Source: Rehmannia glutinosa
Taxonomy: Eukaryota > Streptophyta > Magnoliopsida > Lamiales > Orobanchaceae
NCBI GenBank assembly: GCA_016081115.2
Contig: CM071930.1
Coordinates: forward strand, 9,405,419 to 9,469,418
Reading direction: 5' to 3'
DNA: 64,000 nucleotides
The notes beneath the pieces were generated by a model that searched no databases, was not told where the DNA came from, and saw nothing but the letters and a program-made list of their open reading frames with translations. Every line of letters starts with the position of its first letter. Position 1 is the stretch's first letter. Positions 1 through 9,121 of the stretch are shown piece by piece. The position numbers and the translations under genes were made by a program.

Positions 1-110
1 GGTAATTGATTTGAATCTGAAAATATATTTTCATGTGTGTTTTCAGGGACTTTTTGATTTGAATCAAATTGAAAAAAATAAGCGAAAAAATTGACAAGAT
101 TGAGGAGGAA

Positions 111-455
111 ATGCTGACACTTAAGTCAATGTTGTCAGCAGTGATGGAGAAGGTGAGCTGTAAGGATGTTGAGAGTGATGATGAAGAGGATGCAGAGGAA
201 AGTGTTGGGAGAGAGGACATTGTTGGAGGATTGAAGGAAAGTGTTGGAGGAGAGAAGGAGAGTTTTGGGGAAGATGATAATGATTATGAGGGAGAGAACA
301 CTTTTAAGGGAGATGAAAGTGATGATAAGGAAGAGGAAGAAAGTGATGAGGCAGAGGACAGTCAAGAGGGACATGAAAGTGATGGGGAAGAGGAAATTGA
401 TGACGGGGGGAGAAGAGTAATAAGGGAGAACAAAGTGACATGGGAGAGAGGGTGA
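111..455 (+). CDS. Hypothetical acidic low-complexity ORF (possible exon of a TE-associated gene)
   Basis: The frame is open from 63 to a TGA at 453-455, and the first ATG is at 111. A frame-compatible splice acceptor (TTTTCAG) ends at 46, so this may instead be an internal or last exon. The first 25 or so residues, including the stretch before the ATG, have heptad-like I/L spacing that suggests a short coiled coil. The remainder is Glu/Asp/Ser/Gly-rich without any recognisable domain. It lies next to, and opposite in strand to, a MULE transposase fragment. In plants, MULEs often carry unrelated extra ORFs, so capture or TE ownership is possible but unproven. It could also be chance purine-rich DNA. 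I do not recognise the family. Confidence 0.25.
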   Translation: MLTLKSMLSAVMEKVSCKDVESDDEEDAEESVGREDIVGGLKESVGGEKESFGEDDNDYEGENTFKGDESDDKEEEESDEAEDSQEGHESDGEEEIDDGGRRVIRENKVTWERG

Positions 456-484
456 CAAGGGAGAGGACCAAGCAGAGGGGTGTG

Positions 485-721
485 TCAAAGACATAACACC
501 AAAGAAGAATGACAAATTATCGCACAAGGATATATCGGCTCTGCATAGGCTTGTACCAAATATTCAGATGTGTAATATGTGGATGCCATACCAAATTTCG
601 GCATATTAATTTTTGAAGCCGCTGCCAAAGCATGAGCACATGCCATTTGATTAAGTTGGAATCTCCGGCATGTGCAAGTCTTTCCGTTCAAGTCAACAAC
701 TGCATTTTTTGACCATCCAGT
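485..721 (-). pseudogene. MULE (MuDR-type) transposase C-terminal fragment, SWIM zinc finger
   Basis: Minus-strand translation reads a SWIM zinc-binding motif: CTC, then ten residues, then CAH (ending in NQMACAHALAAA). It is preceded by a WSKNAVVDLNGK stretch and followed by YYTSEYLVQAYAEPIYP. This order is typical of plant MuDR/FAR1-like MULE transposases just before their C-terminus. No catalytic DDE core precedes it in the expected place: upstream on this strand (higher coordinates) the sequence becomes AT-rich and non-coding. It is therefore a remnant. A matching N-terminal domain on the same strand lies about 3 kb away at 3662-4017, so the two may be ends of one decayed element. Confidence 0.7.
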
Positions 722-1316
722 ACTTCAAATGTATCTATATATATACATATATATAAAAACAAGAAAGCCTCTACTTTGGGAAAGTTCCCGCCCAAATTAT
801 GGTTGCCAAATATGTAAACTTCGGTTCTTTAATGTCTTTAAACGTGTCCTGCATTGATAGGTGCAAATCTGATTCTTTTTTAATTTGTTTTCATTTTGTT
901 TTATAATTCTGAAAATACTCTTCGTCTTCCGTGCAATGCATGATTTAATACACTTAATTTTGGTCGCATGAATAGTTGTACCAAATAGTTAAAGCCGCTT
1001 ATTTGTGTTGTACAAAAACAAATATTCAAAATTTGAAAACATGTAATTATTACAAAGTACTAATAAATTCCAATATTTGAAATTTGTCGGACTAATCAGC
1101 AGTCCAAATATATGGACCGAAATACAACACAAAATTTAAAATATACATATCTTGGGCATCTAAACCAAATATTAAAATATTTTCTTTTTCATATTTATGT
1201 TGGACTTAGAACTTCTATTAAAAATAGGCCTCACCACATTCAAAAACACAATATAACTGCAGTCATTTTTAAACCAATATAATTTGGAGAATGAAACCGG
1301 ACGAAGATGCATCGCC
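722..1316. other. AT-rich non-coding stretch
   Basis: No gene seen. It includes a TA-rich run near 735-755. At 1217-1260 a TATA-like AAAATAGG is followed by ATTCAAAAACACA; this block resembles 2959-2997 (see that entry). Confidence 0.5.
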
Positions 1317-1385
1317 ATGAGGGTTCAGCTGGTCTGCATTTGGTTAGCATGTTTTAGTCTAGACTGCATAATTCATGACATAGAG
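1317..1385 (+). other. Candidate first exon of a small secreted peptide gene (weak)
   Basis: The ATG at 1317 opens MRVQLVCIWLACFSLD, a short hydrophobic signal-peptide-like segment. The frame runs to a possible splice donor (GAG|GTATAT) at 1385/1386. A TATA-like block lies about 95 bp upstream (1217-1227). A possible acceptor (TTATTATAG) ends near 1528, after which a sequence resembling exon bases 1350-1380 recurs at 1538-1568. No complete second exon is convincing and no family is recognised. This may be a decayed gene or chance. Confidence 0.15.
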
Positions 1386-2308
1386 GTATATTTAGTTGTA
1401 TTTTCAGTTGTTTCTTACAGTTACGTTTTTTTTTTGGTTCTATTTCATGAAATGTTTAATATATCTATTAAATTATTATTGTTTTCATTTATGTCAATAC
1501 TCGTATGACTAAATTATATTATTATAGGAACCCAAATGCTTTTAGTCCAGAATGCAAACTACATGACTATCTAAAATTAAACAATATGACAAATTGAATT
1601 CATGCATTAAATGATGCAACATTTGATTTGCTATTTAGTAATAAAAAAAAATTGATTTGCTATTTAATGCATAAACAACAGCATGCGTATGTTTACAATG
1701 ACAGTATCAAGTATATAAAAAAATTAAATTCAGTATTCCAGGAGTTAATTTGGATACTTTGAGTAGCTAAATAAATTCATTAAAACCGCCATTCAGTAAA
1801 TTGATATATCGACATACTACATGTTAGGCTAATCCAGAAGTATGTGTCTAAGATTCTTATATAAGAAGACATGCTAAAATGTTTTTTTTTTAATTTTTTC
1901 ATAAAGAAAAAAATATTTTCCCACTACATTTTTTTCCTAAGCTGTTAGAGATCACAAACGCACACATTTTTATAAATATTTGAACTATCATATTTTTTAC
2001 TACAGTCAGTTTGTTTTAATTCGTTTTCTAATTTCTGTCTTGGGCTTTCTCTATTCGGTTGTGTCTGAGTTTGTACTGTGCTTACTATTTAATTGAGATT
2101 GTTCTTTAACTGTTTGGTCGTCCATTGTGTGTGTATTTTAGCCAACAAATTTATCCATATTATTTGTTTTGTCATTGTATGGGCCTTTATTTTTCTTAGT
2201 GAAATAATTAGTTGAGTTCGCTTACTATTTTTATGGAATAGGGTGTTTATTTATTGTATTGGAAAAATTCAAATTTGTCTCGACTTTGTTTAATATAATT
2301 CATATAAC
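1386..2308. other. AT-rich non-coding stretch
   Basis: Homopolymer A/T runs and no convincing coding sequence, RNA gene or terminal repeats. Confidence 0.5.
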
Positions 2309-2329
2309 ATATATATATATATATATATT
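2309..2329. repeat. (AT)n microsatellite
   Basis: About ten uninterrupted AT units. Confidence 0.9.
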
Positions 2330-2350
2330 ATTTTTGGGAAAAATACACAA

Positions 2351-2440
2351 TAGTCCTACATCTATAGGGATGTTATACAATTAGTCCTACATCTATAGGG
2401 ATGTTATACAAGTAGTCCTACATCTATAGGGAAGTTACCA
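2351..2440 (+). repeat. Tandem repeat, three copies of a 31-bp unit
   Basis: Units start at 2351, 2382 and 2413, each beginning TAGTCCTACATCTATAGGGA. The first two are nearly identical; the third diverges after the first 20 bases. The phrase 'AGTCCTAC' resembles the GTCCTATAACTT-type terminal repeats of the foldback at 30795-33467, so this may be a remnant of a related element. Confidence 0.85.
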
Positions 2441-2950
2441 AATTGCCAAAAATGGAATAATTATTTTTAATTAAAATTTTTTCATGTTTGGCTTTTTAAT
2501 CAAAGTATTCTGTAATTACTTTTTTTTAATAAATTTCTGAGGACAAAATCTTCGTATTTCGTGAGGGATATATTAATTGATTTACTTTTTTTAGGGAAAG
2601 GAATATATTAAATTTAATGTGTGCTAACTTAGAAAGTGACTACAACTACTAATAATTATACTTAGTTTATTAATTAATTATAGCAGTTATTTTACTGTCA
2701 CCGAGAAAGTGTCATTCAAAATTTGAATTTGGTGTGAATAATTATCTGCTAACTCTGTCGGGCACGGGAAAAATTGATATATTGTCTTTCTTGGGCACCA
2801 AAAAAGTATCATTCAAAATGTGAAGTCGTCTGCCCAATACATTAGTTTATAAATAACTACAATTGAATATGTCTTCCCATGCCAATATATTAGTTTTCTA
2901 AATAATTGAATATATATTTTTTGAGAAGTTATAATTCTTTCCAATTTTTT
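2441..2950. other. AT-rich non-coding stretch
   Basis: No supported gene. 'TTGGGCACCAAAAAAGTATCATTC' near 2790-2815 loosely echoes 1154-1175, consistent with an old duplication of the 1.1-1.3 kb segment. Confidence 0.4.
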
Positions 2951-2958
2951 TTTCTACT

Positions 2959-2997
2959 TATAAATAGGCTCCATACCATTCAAAAACACACTATTTA
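2959..2997 (+). promoter_or_regulatory. TATA-box-like block duplicated from 1217-1260
   Basis: A good plant TATA box (TATAAATAGG at 2959-2968) is followed by CATACCATTCAAAAACACACTA. The block at 1217-1260 has AAAATAGG then CACATTCAAAAACACAATA at the same spacing, so the two are an old duplication. Both are followed by possible exons ending in GAG|GTATAT donors (1385 and about 3183). Whether either drives a transcript cannot be told from sequence. Confidence 0.3.
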
Positions 2998-3661
2998 GGT
3001 GTGACTGGACCATAAACAAAAATTTCTAAAGAATAGCTTCCTATGAAATTGTACTCCACATTGCTTATATGATTTGTTAATGTTTGCAGTGTATCTGCTT
3101 ATGCCAATAACTCTTAACGTTTAGTCAAGAATTCAAAAAAATTCTCGAAGCAAAAGGAATCAGAATTGGAGTACAATCATGAGGTATATTTTCTGAATTT
3201 TCATTAAATATGTCGATATTCTTTTTGGTGTTGATTTTTCTTTTTTTTTTCTTCTGCAGTTTCATTCATTTGAAAATGTAGTAAAAATTTCAGAGAAACG
3301 TACATATGGTACAAGAAGAAGAAGAAGAAGAAGTCCATTGGGATCATTTCACTTTCACATTAACGCCACTTCCATTTGGACTCAAAATTGTAAAGGCGAG
3401 CTTCTCAAAAAATATTGTAAAATTAGAGAAATTTACTTACCTCAGGTAATCAGGTTTCTTATTATGTTAGAATAGATTCGTTTGAGACTTTGAGGTATCT
3501 CTAATCAGTAGCTTTATATTTCGAACATCTTCCATGTATAACCTACATAAGATAAGTAGATGCATGACAAAGAAAATAATAATAAATGTAACAGTAAATT
3601 GTATTGATTTAAATTTAAATACATATAAAACTACCAATGTACGATATACTATTTTATTTTT
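2998..3661. other. Non-coding or decayed small-gene stretch with (GAA)n
   Basis: It contains a possible donor at 3184, a polypyrimidine tract with acceptor (TTCTTCTGCAG, about 3260) and a (GAA)n run at 3313-3333. The frame after the run is open for about 40 residues but has no recognisable domain. Confidence 0.3.
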
Positions 3662-4017
3662 TTAGGAGCAACAACTTCTGCAAAATGGTTCTTTAACTTT
3701 CGACTTATTTTGTTCCTTTTTTGATTGGGTAGATACTTGGTTGTCCCTCAACTTTGTTACCAAGCATAGTGGAGCAGACAAAAACTTGTCCGTGTTAACA
3801 CGAATCAACAACTGCACATCATCTTCATCTATTACGGGACACGGTGTCAATGAATCTTTACATTGGTATGTCAGCCAACTTGTCATCTCAATTTCAAAAT
3901 CATCCTGATTCACTTTAGTGACTAGATATGCCTTTTCTAATAATTGAGAGAAGGTGAGATTGGAAGGGACAACCACATGCTTTGTTTTCTTCCCACTGAA
4001 ACACCAACGACGACTAC
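3662..4017 (-). pseudogene. MULE transposase N-terminal PB1-like domain fragment
   Basis: Minus-strand translation gives a HVVVPSNLTFSQLLEKAY segment, then about 15 residues, then WLTYQ, then PVIDEDDVQLLIRV, then PLCLVTKL. This spacing (beta-strand, a 'F..LL.K.Y' helix, 'P.I.DDDV' acidic turn) is that of the PB1-like domain at the N-terminus of many plant MULE transposases. The reading continues upstream of the first possible start (FSGKKTKHV), so the true start is missing or in another exon. It ends at a stop at 3662-3664 with no transposase core beyond. It has the same strand and order as the SWIM fragment at 485-721, so one element whose middle was lost or replaced is plausible. Two independent fragments are the alternative. 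Confidence 0.55.
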
Positions 4018-4944
4018 TTGAATCTAAATCTCATGCACCATCCCAAAGAATTAATATTGAACATGAACCAGCCCCTGAAAGAATACAATAACAAATTTAA
4101 ATCAGAAACTTACACAACTAACGACCAGAACGACTACACACCGACCACACACACGACCATACAAACGACTGCAACCTAACAGGTACTATCATTACTGACC
4201 GACCACCGACCACACCACGACCACCAAATCGACTTCTTAGCAGGCATCAGACCCACACACTGCAACACAAAGCAAAATTTACCAAAATTGTCCTAATTCT
4301 ACAATTTAATCACTTTTATAGCTTCAACTGGATCACAATTGCTAAAATTCAAATAATTACGTATTACCCACTATATAACACGAACTACATGGAGTATTTA
4401 CACTTGTTTACAAATGATAAATAACCAAAATAACAACAAACATTAGTCAAAAAACAATACTAATCTCTTTCCATATTTTCGACCTAATATACTGGAAAAT
4501 TGGAACTCAAATAAGTCGGCTGGAAACAAATCAGTTGGGCCAAAAAATTCGCGAAAATTTGACAGAATCGCGCTACATTCAGTCCAATATAGTATCGCCG
4601 ACCACCCGCCACAAATACGCCGTACACGGGAGAAATATCGTCCACCGTCGCCTGAGAATGTGGAAATTTTAGAGGAAAATGGGAGCTCGGTCAGGAAATT
4701 CGAACACCTTTGGGAAATGAAGGACCTGAGTCAACTGGGTTTCTTTTAGGAGGGAAGAATAGATTTGGGAAAAAAATTAAAAAAATGAGCTGAGGGGTAT
4801 CTTGGACATTTCACAAGAATGAGAGGTGTAACTAAAAGGATTTAGGTTGGGTGGCATTTTCTCAAATAATTTGTAAGAAAGTGTCATTTCTGCAAATTTT
4901 TTTTTTTTTTTTTAAGTTAACCGTCATCAACTCTCAGTCTCTGC
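4018..4944. other. Non-coding, CGACCA-rich stretch upstream of the MULE fragment
   Basis: 4115-4245 is an imprecise array of CGACCA/CGACTA phrases. The remainder is AT-rich. No gene seen. Confidence 0.5.
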
Positions 4945-5096
4945 TCTCAAGTCTCGCCTGACACTTCTCACTCTCCGTCTCTCACTCTCTCTCCGTCTTT
5001 CACTTCTCAGACTCTCAAGACAACTCTCAAGAAGACTCTCACTTCTCACTCTGCTCTCGACTCTCTGCGGCGGACGGCCACCAGCCACCAGCCCCA
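4945..5096 (+). other. CT-rich candidate 5' UTR exon with splice donor
   Basis: A CTCTC-rich, TCAAG/TCTCAC-repeating segment ends in GCCACCAGCCCCAG|GTATGT, a strong plant donor after a typical CT-rich leader. It could be the first non-coding exon of a transcript reading into the PPR gene or of a lost gene. Microsatellite-like CT repeats give the same look. Confidence 0.3.
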
Positions 5097-5355
5097 GGTA
5101 TGTTTCAATATAAATTTGTACAGCTCTAAGATGAATTTATATGTATTTCTTTGAAATCCAATATCTATTAAGTGAAAACTAGTCTTTAATCAGTTATTAA
5201 TTAGGTATTTGTAGAAGATTTGATTATAAATTGGTAGTCGTAGACTCGTAGTTCCTACTCCTATTTGTAGGGTTTGTAAACTCATAAACTGAAATTGTGT
5301 ATAAATTTGAAGAATATTTGTGTATAAATTGGTTGATGGTAAATGTTTTTGTTCA

Positions 5356-5461
5356 TGTTTTTTGTGCAATTTTCAGTGCAATTTCGAGGACTATGGACTT
5401 CATATGATGTAATGTATTCAGGTTTTTTGTACAATTTTCAGTGCAATTTCCAGGGAATTTA
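5356..5461 (+). repeat. Two-copy direct repeat, 64-bp period
   Basis: A 'TTTTTTGTGCAATTTTCAG' phrase followed by TGCAATTTC recurs about 64 bp apart (near 5358 and 5422) with single-base differences. Confidence 0.7.
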
Positions 5462-5689
5462 TTTTTATATTTTCATGCAAAATATACATAACCTTTTTTT
5501 TTTTAATAAATTTTTCGGTTCACCTCTAACCAACCAAACCGAACCGAAAGATTATGTGCAGCTACGTCGTCAAATTCTGACCAACCGGTGATTTTTTTGC
5601 TTACTATGCCGGGATTTTCAATTAAAGTCTTTTTTTGTGAAGCGAAAAAAATGAAAGTTCTCAAATGCTGCCGCTCTAAAGTTGGAGGA

Positions 5690-7081
5690 CCAAATTGGCA
5701 ATTAAGCCAAAAGAGAACTACACCGAGGAAGCTTTGTTCTTTCATTGTTTTCCTTCTCCCAAACCCCAGTTGAACCCTCTTCTATTTTTTTTCCATTGTA
5801 TTTTCTGAACCGAAAGTGTCATTGGTTCTCGCTTCCCTCTGGATGTTCTTCAGGTTAGCCTCAGCTTTCAGAAAGCTCTTCCCTTTTAACGTATACCCTT
5901 TATCCGATCGAGAAGGTGATTGTCTTTAGTTTTCCTTTTTTTTTTTTTTTTTTTTTTTTTTTTCCCTGTTAAAATTGGTTTCTGCATGTAACATCCAAAA
6001 AAAAAGATGTGCCTTGAGTAAATATAACAGTATTAGTTATCGTTTTTCGATTGTTTTTTTTTTGGAAGTATTTTTTGATTGATTTGAATATGTGTAACAT
6101 CATAAATGTTGAATCCTCCAATTCGATGTTAAAAGTTTTGATCTTTTCATACAATCTATTGCATTGTATGAAGTGAATTTACCATTGTTTTGCATCAAGA
6201 TGTTTCTACAAGTCCCAAAGGTCTTGTAAAGGAAAAGAAGACCTCTTATGGGTTTGGAAATGAAATTATGTTCGGACGGTCGTTTTAGAGTGTTATTTTG
6301 ACATTGCTATGTGTGCTAAAAATGAAAACTCGTTTAGAAGGTTGAAAATTAGTTTTCTATCAAAGAAAACCCTTACTGCTCTTTTACTCTATGGTCCTGT
6401 TCTGTTATTGCATGTTTCAGTATATCTTATAGGTGGTCCAAGTTCATCAGGAAACATGAAATTATCTGGCTGCATTTTGGGGTTTTATGATTCTTGCCAA
6501 GCCTGGATACTTCTGGGTTTTAAACGGTCTGTTTAGGGTCTAGTACACTGGCATTGGTCTTGTTTCGTGTGTTTTGCGTTAAATGATTTGGTCCTCGTTC
6601 TTTCTTTTTCCTTCTGTGTGTGTGTGTTCGTGTGCGTGAACGAGATATTAAAGTTTTAGGAGGAGGAGTTTAATAGGTGGGATGCTAGTTGAAGGTAAAA
6701 GGACAATTTATGGGATTTTATTTGTTGGTGCAGTAATATTATAAATAAGTATGGTTGAAATCTCATCCTATTCACATATCTTTATGTTTATGTGCAGTTA
6801 ACATGCTTGAGTTCAGATAGCCCTTCGTAGGTGTTCGGGACAGTGTGGCAGCTCGATTAGAGGTAGTTTGAACAACCAAACCTGAAACAAACATCCAACA
6901 TCCAAATAGACGGAACTAGGACGAACGAAATGTCTTTCCAGGAATTTAAAATGCAAGAAGGTGTATGCCACAGATCGAACCTCAGAGGAGGTTAATGAAA
7001 TTGCCATTTCTAGGAATTAGGATTTAGAAAAAGAAATAATGCTGGAAAAGTAATAAGAGAGCTCAATTGCAGAAATTTAAT
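5690..7081 (+). other. Probable promoter and 5' UTR (with intron) of the PPR gene
   Basis: A plausible leader exon ends at 5853 (TTCTTCAG|GTTAGC). An acceptor TTATGTGCAG ends at 6797, followed by the contiguous leader 6798-7081. The intervening 5854-6797 is T-rich as plant introns are, with a poly(T) run at about 5937-5962 and a (TG)n run near 6616-6627. No ORF in this segment is credible. Splice sites are by eye only; the transcript could instead start near 6800. Confidence 0.35.
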
Positions 7082-9121
7082 ATGCAGAGAGTCTGTCCGA
7101 AGAAATTAAATGTCTTCTGCTTCAATTGCCACTTTCGCTTGTCTGTTGGCAAGCCAAAATCTTTGGAAAATGAACGTTTTTTCTTGTTTCAATTCCATGA
7201 ATTATCAAAGCCCCAACTCTTTTCCACTTATTCACATCTAGGCTCACCAAAAATTCCATCAAAAGTCACCCCTACTCTTAAACCTGACAATCACATTCGA
7301 AAAGATGGAGTCTTTAACACGTCGAATGAACCAAAAAAGGGGTTTCACCTTATACGCCTCAATAATGAACCAGGATTGTCCACGGAAAACCAAATTCATG
7401 ATCATGATGAGTTTTCAGCTGACGCTGAGAAGGTATATAGAATATTGAGAAAGTTTCATTCTAGAGTCCCAAAATTGGAACTTGCTTTGCAGGAATCTGG
7501 TGTTTCGGTGAGGTCAGGATTGACTGAAAGAGTGCTTAACCGTTGTGGTGATGCAGGGAATTTAGGATACAGATTCTTTGTATGGGCATCAAAACAGCCT
7601 GGTTATAGGCATAGCTATGATGTTTATAAATCCATGATTAAGATTTTGGGGAAAATGAGGCAATTTGGAGCTGTTTGGGCTCTTATTGAGGAGATGAGGA
7701 AAGAAAATCCTCAGCTTTTATCCCCCGAGGTTTTTATTGTTCTGATGAGGAGATTTGCATCTGCAAGAATGGTGAAAAAGGCAATTGAAGTTTTAGATGA
7801 GATGCCGAAATACGGGTGTGAGCCCGATGAATATTCATTTGGGTGCCTTTTGGATGCTTTGTGCAAGAATGGTAGCGTAAAAGAAGCTGCTTTGCTGTTT
7901 GAGGATATGAGGATTAGATTCAAACCGACAATAAAACATTTCACGTCACTATTGTACGGTTGGTGTAAAGAAGGAAAGTTAATCGAGGCAAAAGTTGTGT
8001 TAGTGAAAATGCGAGAAGTGGGTTTTGAGCCCGATGTTGTGGTGTATAACAATTTGCTCAACGGATATTCGGTGGCGGGTAAAACGGTGGATGCTTTCCA
8101 TCTTTTGCAAGAAATGAGGAGGAATAATTGCGAGCCAAACACGACTTCGTATACCATAATGATTCAAGCTCTCTGTGCTCGAGAAAAAATGGAAGAGGCG
8201 ATGAGAGTATTTGCAGATATGGAGAGCAACGGGTGTGAAGCTGATATTGTTACATACACCACTTTGATAAGCGGGTTTTGTAAGTGGGGTAAAATCGAGA
8301 AAAGCTACGAGCTTCTAGATGCTATGATACAGAAAGGGCATACTCCTAATCAAACAACTTATTTATACATCGTGTTAGCTCATGAAAAGAAGGAAGAACT
8401 CGAGGAATGCCTAGAACTTATAAAAGAAATGCAGAAGATTGATATTTTACCCGATTTAAGCATATACAACACAATACTTCGTTTGGCGTGCAAATTGGGG
8501 GAGACTGATGATGGTATGAGAATTATGAATGAGTTAGAAGCAAAAGGCATAAGCCCAGGGGTTGACACGTTCATAATTTTGATTAATGGGCTTATTGAGC
8601 ACGAACGTTTAGTGGAAGCGTGTGATTATTTCAAGGAAATGGTCGGGAGAGGTCTTTTAGCTGTTCCACAGTATGGTATTATGAAAGATTTGTTGAATTC
8701 TCTGTTAAGAGGAGATAAGCTTCAATTGGCTAAAGATATTTGGAGTTGCATAATAGGTAAAGGATGTGAGCTTAACGTGTACGCATGGACAATTTGGATT
8801 CACGCGCTTTTCTCGAATGGGCATGTGAAGGAGGCTTGCTTTTACTGTTTGGATATGATGGATGCTGGGGTGATGCCTCAGCCAGATACCTTTGCTAAGC
8901 TCATGAAAGGTCTAAGGAAGTTATATAATAGACAAATCGCAGCTGAGATTACGGAGAAAGTAAGGAAAATGGCAGCAGATAGACAGATGACTTTTAAAAT
9001 GTATAAACGACGCGGTGAAAGAGATTTGAAAGAAAAAGCTAAGGCAAAAAAGGACGGGAGGAAGAGGAGAGCTCGTCAACGGCGGTGGGGAAGCAGAAAT
9101 AGGAAGGCCGACACGTTGTGA
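7082..9121 (+). CDS. P-class pentatricopeptide repeat protein, organelle-targeted
   Basis: A 679-residue intronless ORF. The ATG at 7082 is the first in-frame ATG after an in-frame TAA at 7037; a TTG-initiated version at 7067 would add five residues and is not needed. Residues 1 to about 60 are poor in acidic residues and rich in Lys/Arg/Ser/Phe, consistent with a mitochondrial (or plastid) presequence. From about residue 175 to 625 there are roughly 12-13 tandem 35-residue PPR motifs of the P type (for example DVVVYNNLLNGYSVAGK, DIVTYTTLISGFCKWGK, DLSIYNTILRLACKLGE), with no E, DYW or SMR domain. The C-terminus (about 640-679) is a strongly basic Lys/Arg tail starting near YKRRGERDLKEKAKAKK. 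P-class PPRs bind organellar RNA to stabilise, process or translate transcripts; the specific target is unknown. From memory the sequence closely matches Arabidopsis At3g49730/At5g65820. No frameshift or missing motif is seen, so it appears functional. Confidence 0.95.
   Translation: MQRVCPKKLNVFCFNCHFRLSVGKPKSLENERFFLFQFHELSKPQLFSTYSHLGSPKIPSKVTPTLKPDNHIRKDGVFNTSNEPKKGFHLIRLNNEPGLSTENQIHDHDEFSADAEKVYRILRKFHSRVPKLELALQESGVSVRSGLTERVLNRCGDAGNLGYRFFVWASKQPGYRHSYDVYKSMIKILGKMRQFGAVWALIEEMRKENPQLLSPEVFIVLMRRFASARMVKKAIEVLDEMPKYGCEPDEYSFGCLLDALCKNGSVKEAALLFEDMRIRFKPTIKHFTSLLYGWCKEGKLIEAKVVLVKMREVGFEPDVVVYNNLLNGYSVAGKTVDAFHLLQEMRRNNCEPNTTSYTIMIQALCAREKMEEAMRVFADMESNGCEADIVTYTTLISGFCKWGKIEKSYELLDAMIQKGHTPNQTTYLYIVLAHEKKEELEECLELIKEMQKIDILPDLSIYNTILRLACKLGETDDGMRIMNELEAKGISPGVDTFIILINGLIEHERLVEACDYFKEMVGRGLLAVPQYGIMKDLLNSLLRGDKLQLAKDIWSCIIGKGCELNVYAWTIWIHALFSNGHVKEACFYCLDMMDAGVMPQPDTFAKLMKGLRKLYNRQIAAEITEKVRKMAADRQMTFKMYKRRGERDLKEKAKAKKDGRKRRARQRRWGSRNRKADTL

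Noticed and set aside
3262..3450. Possible S1-type self-incompatibility or cysteine-rich peptide exon
   Set aside because: Only a 40-residue open stretch with two cysteines; no family motif can be defended.
7067..7081. Start of the PPR protein at a TTG five codons upstream
   Set aside because: Plant genes start at ATG; the first in-frame ATG is 7082, with an in-frame stop at 7037.
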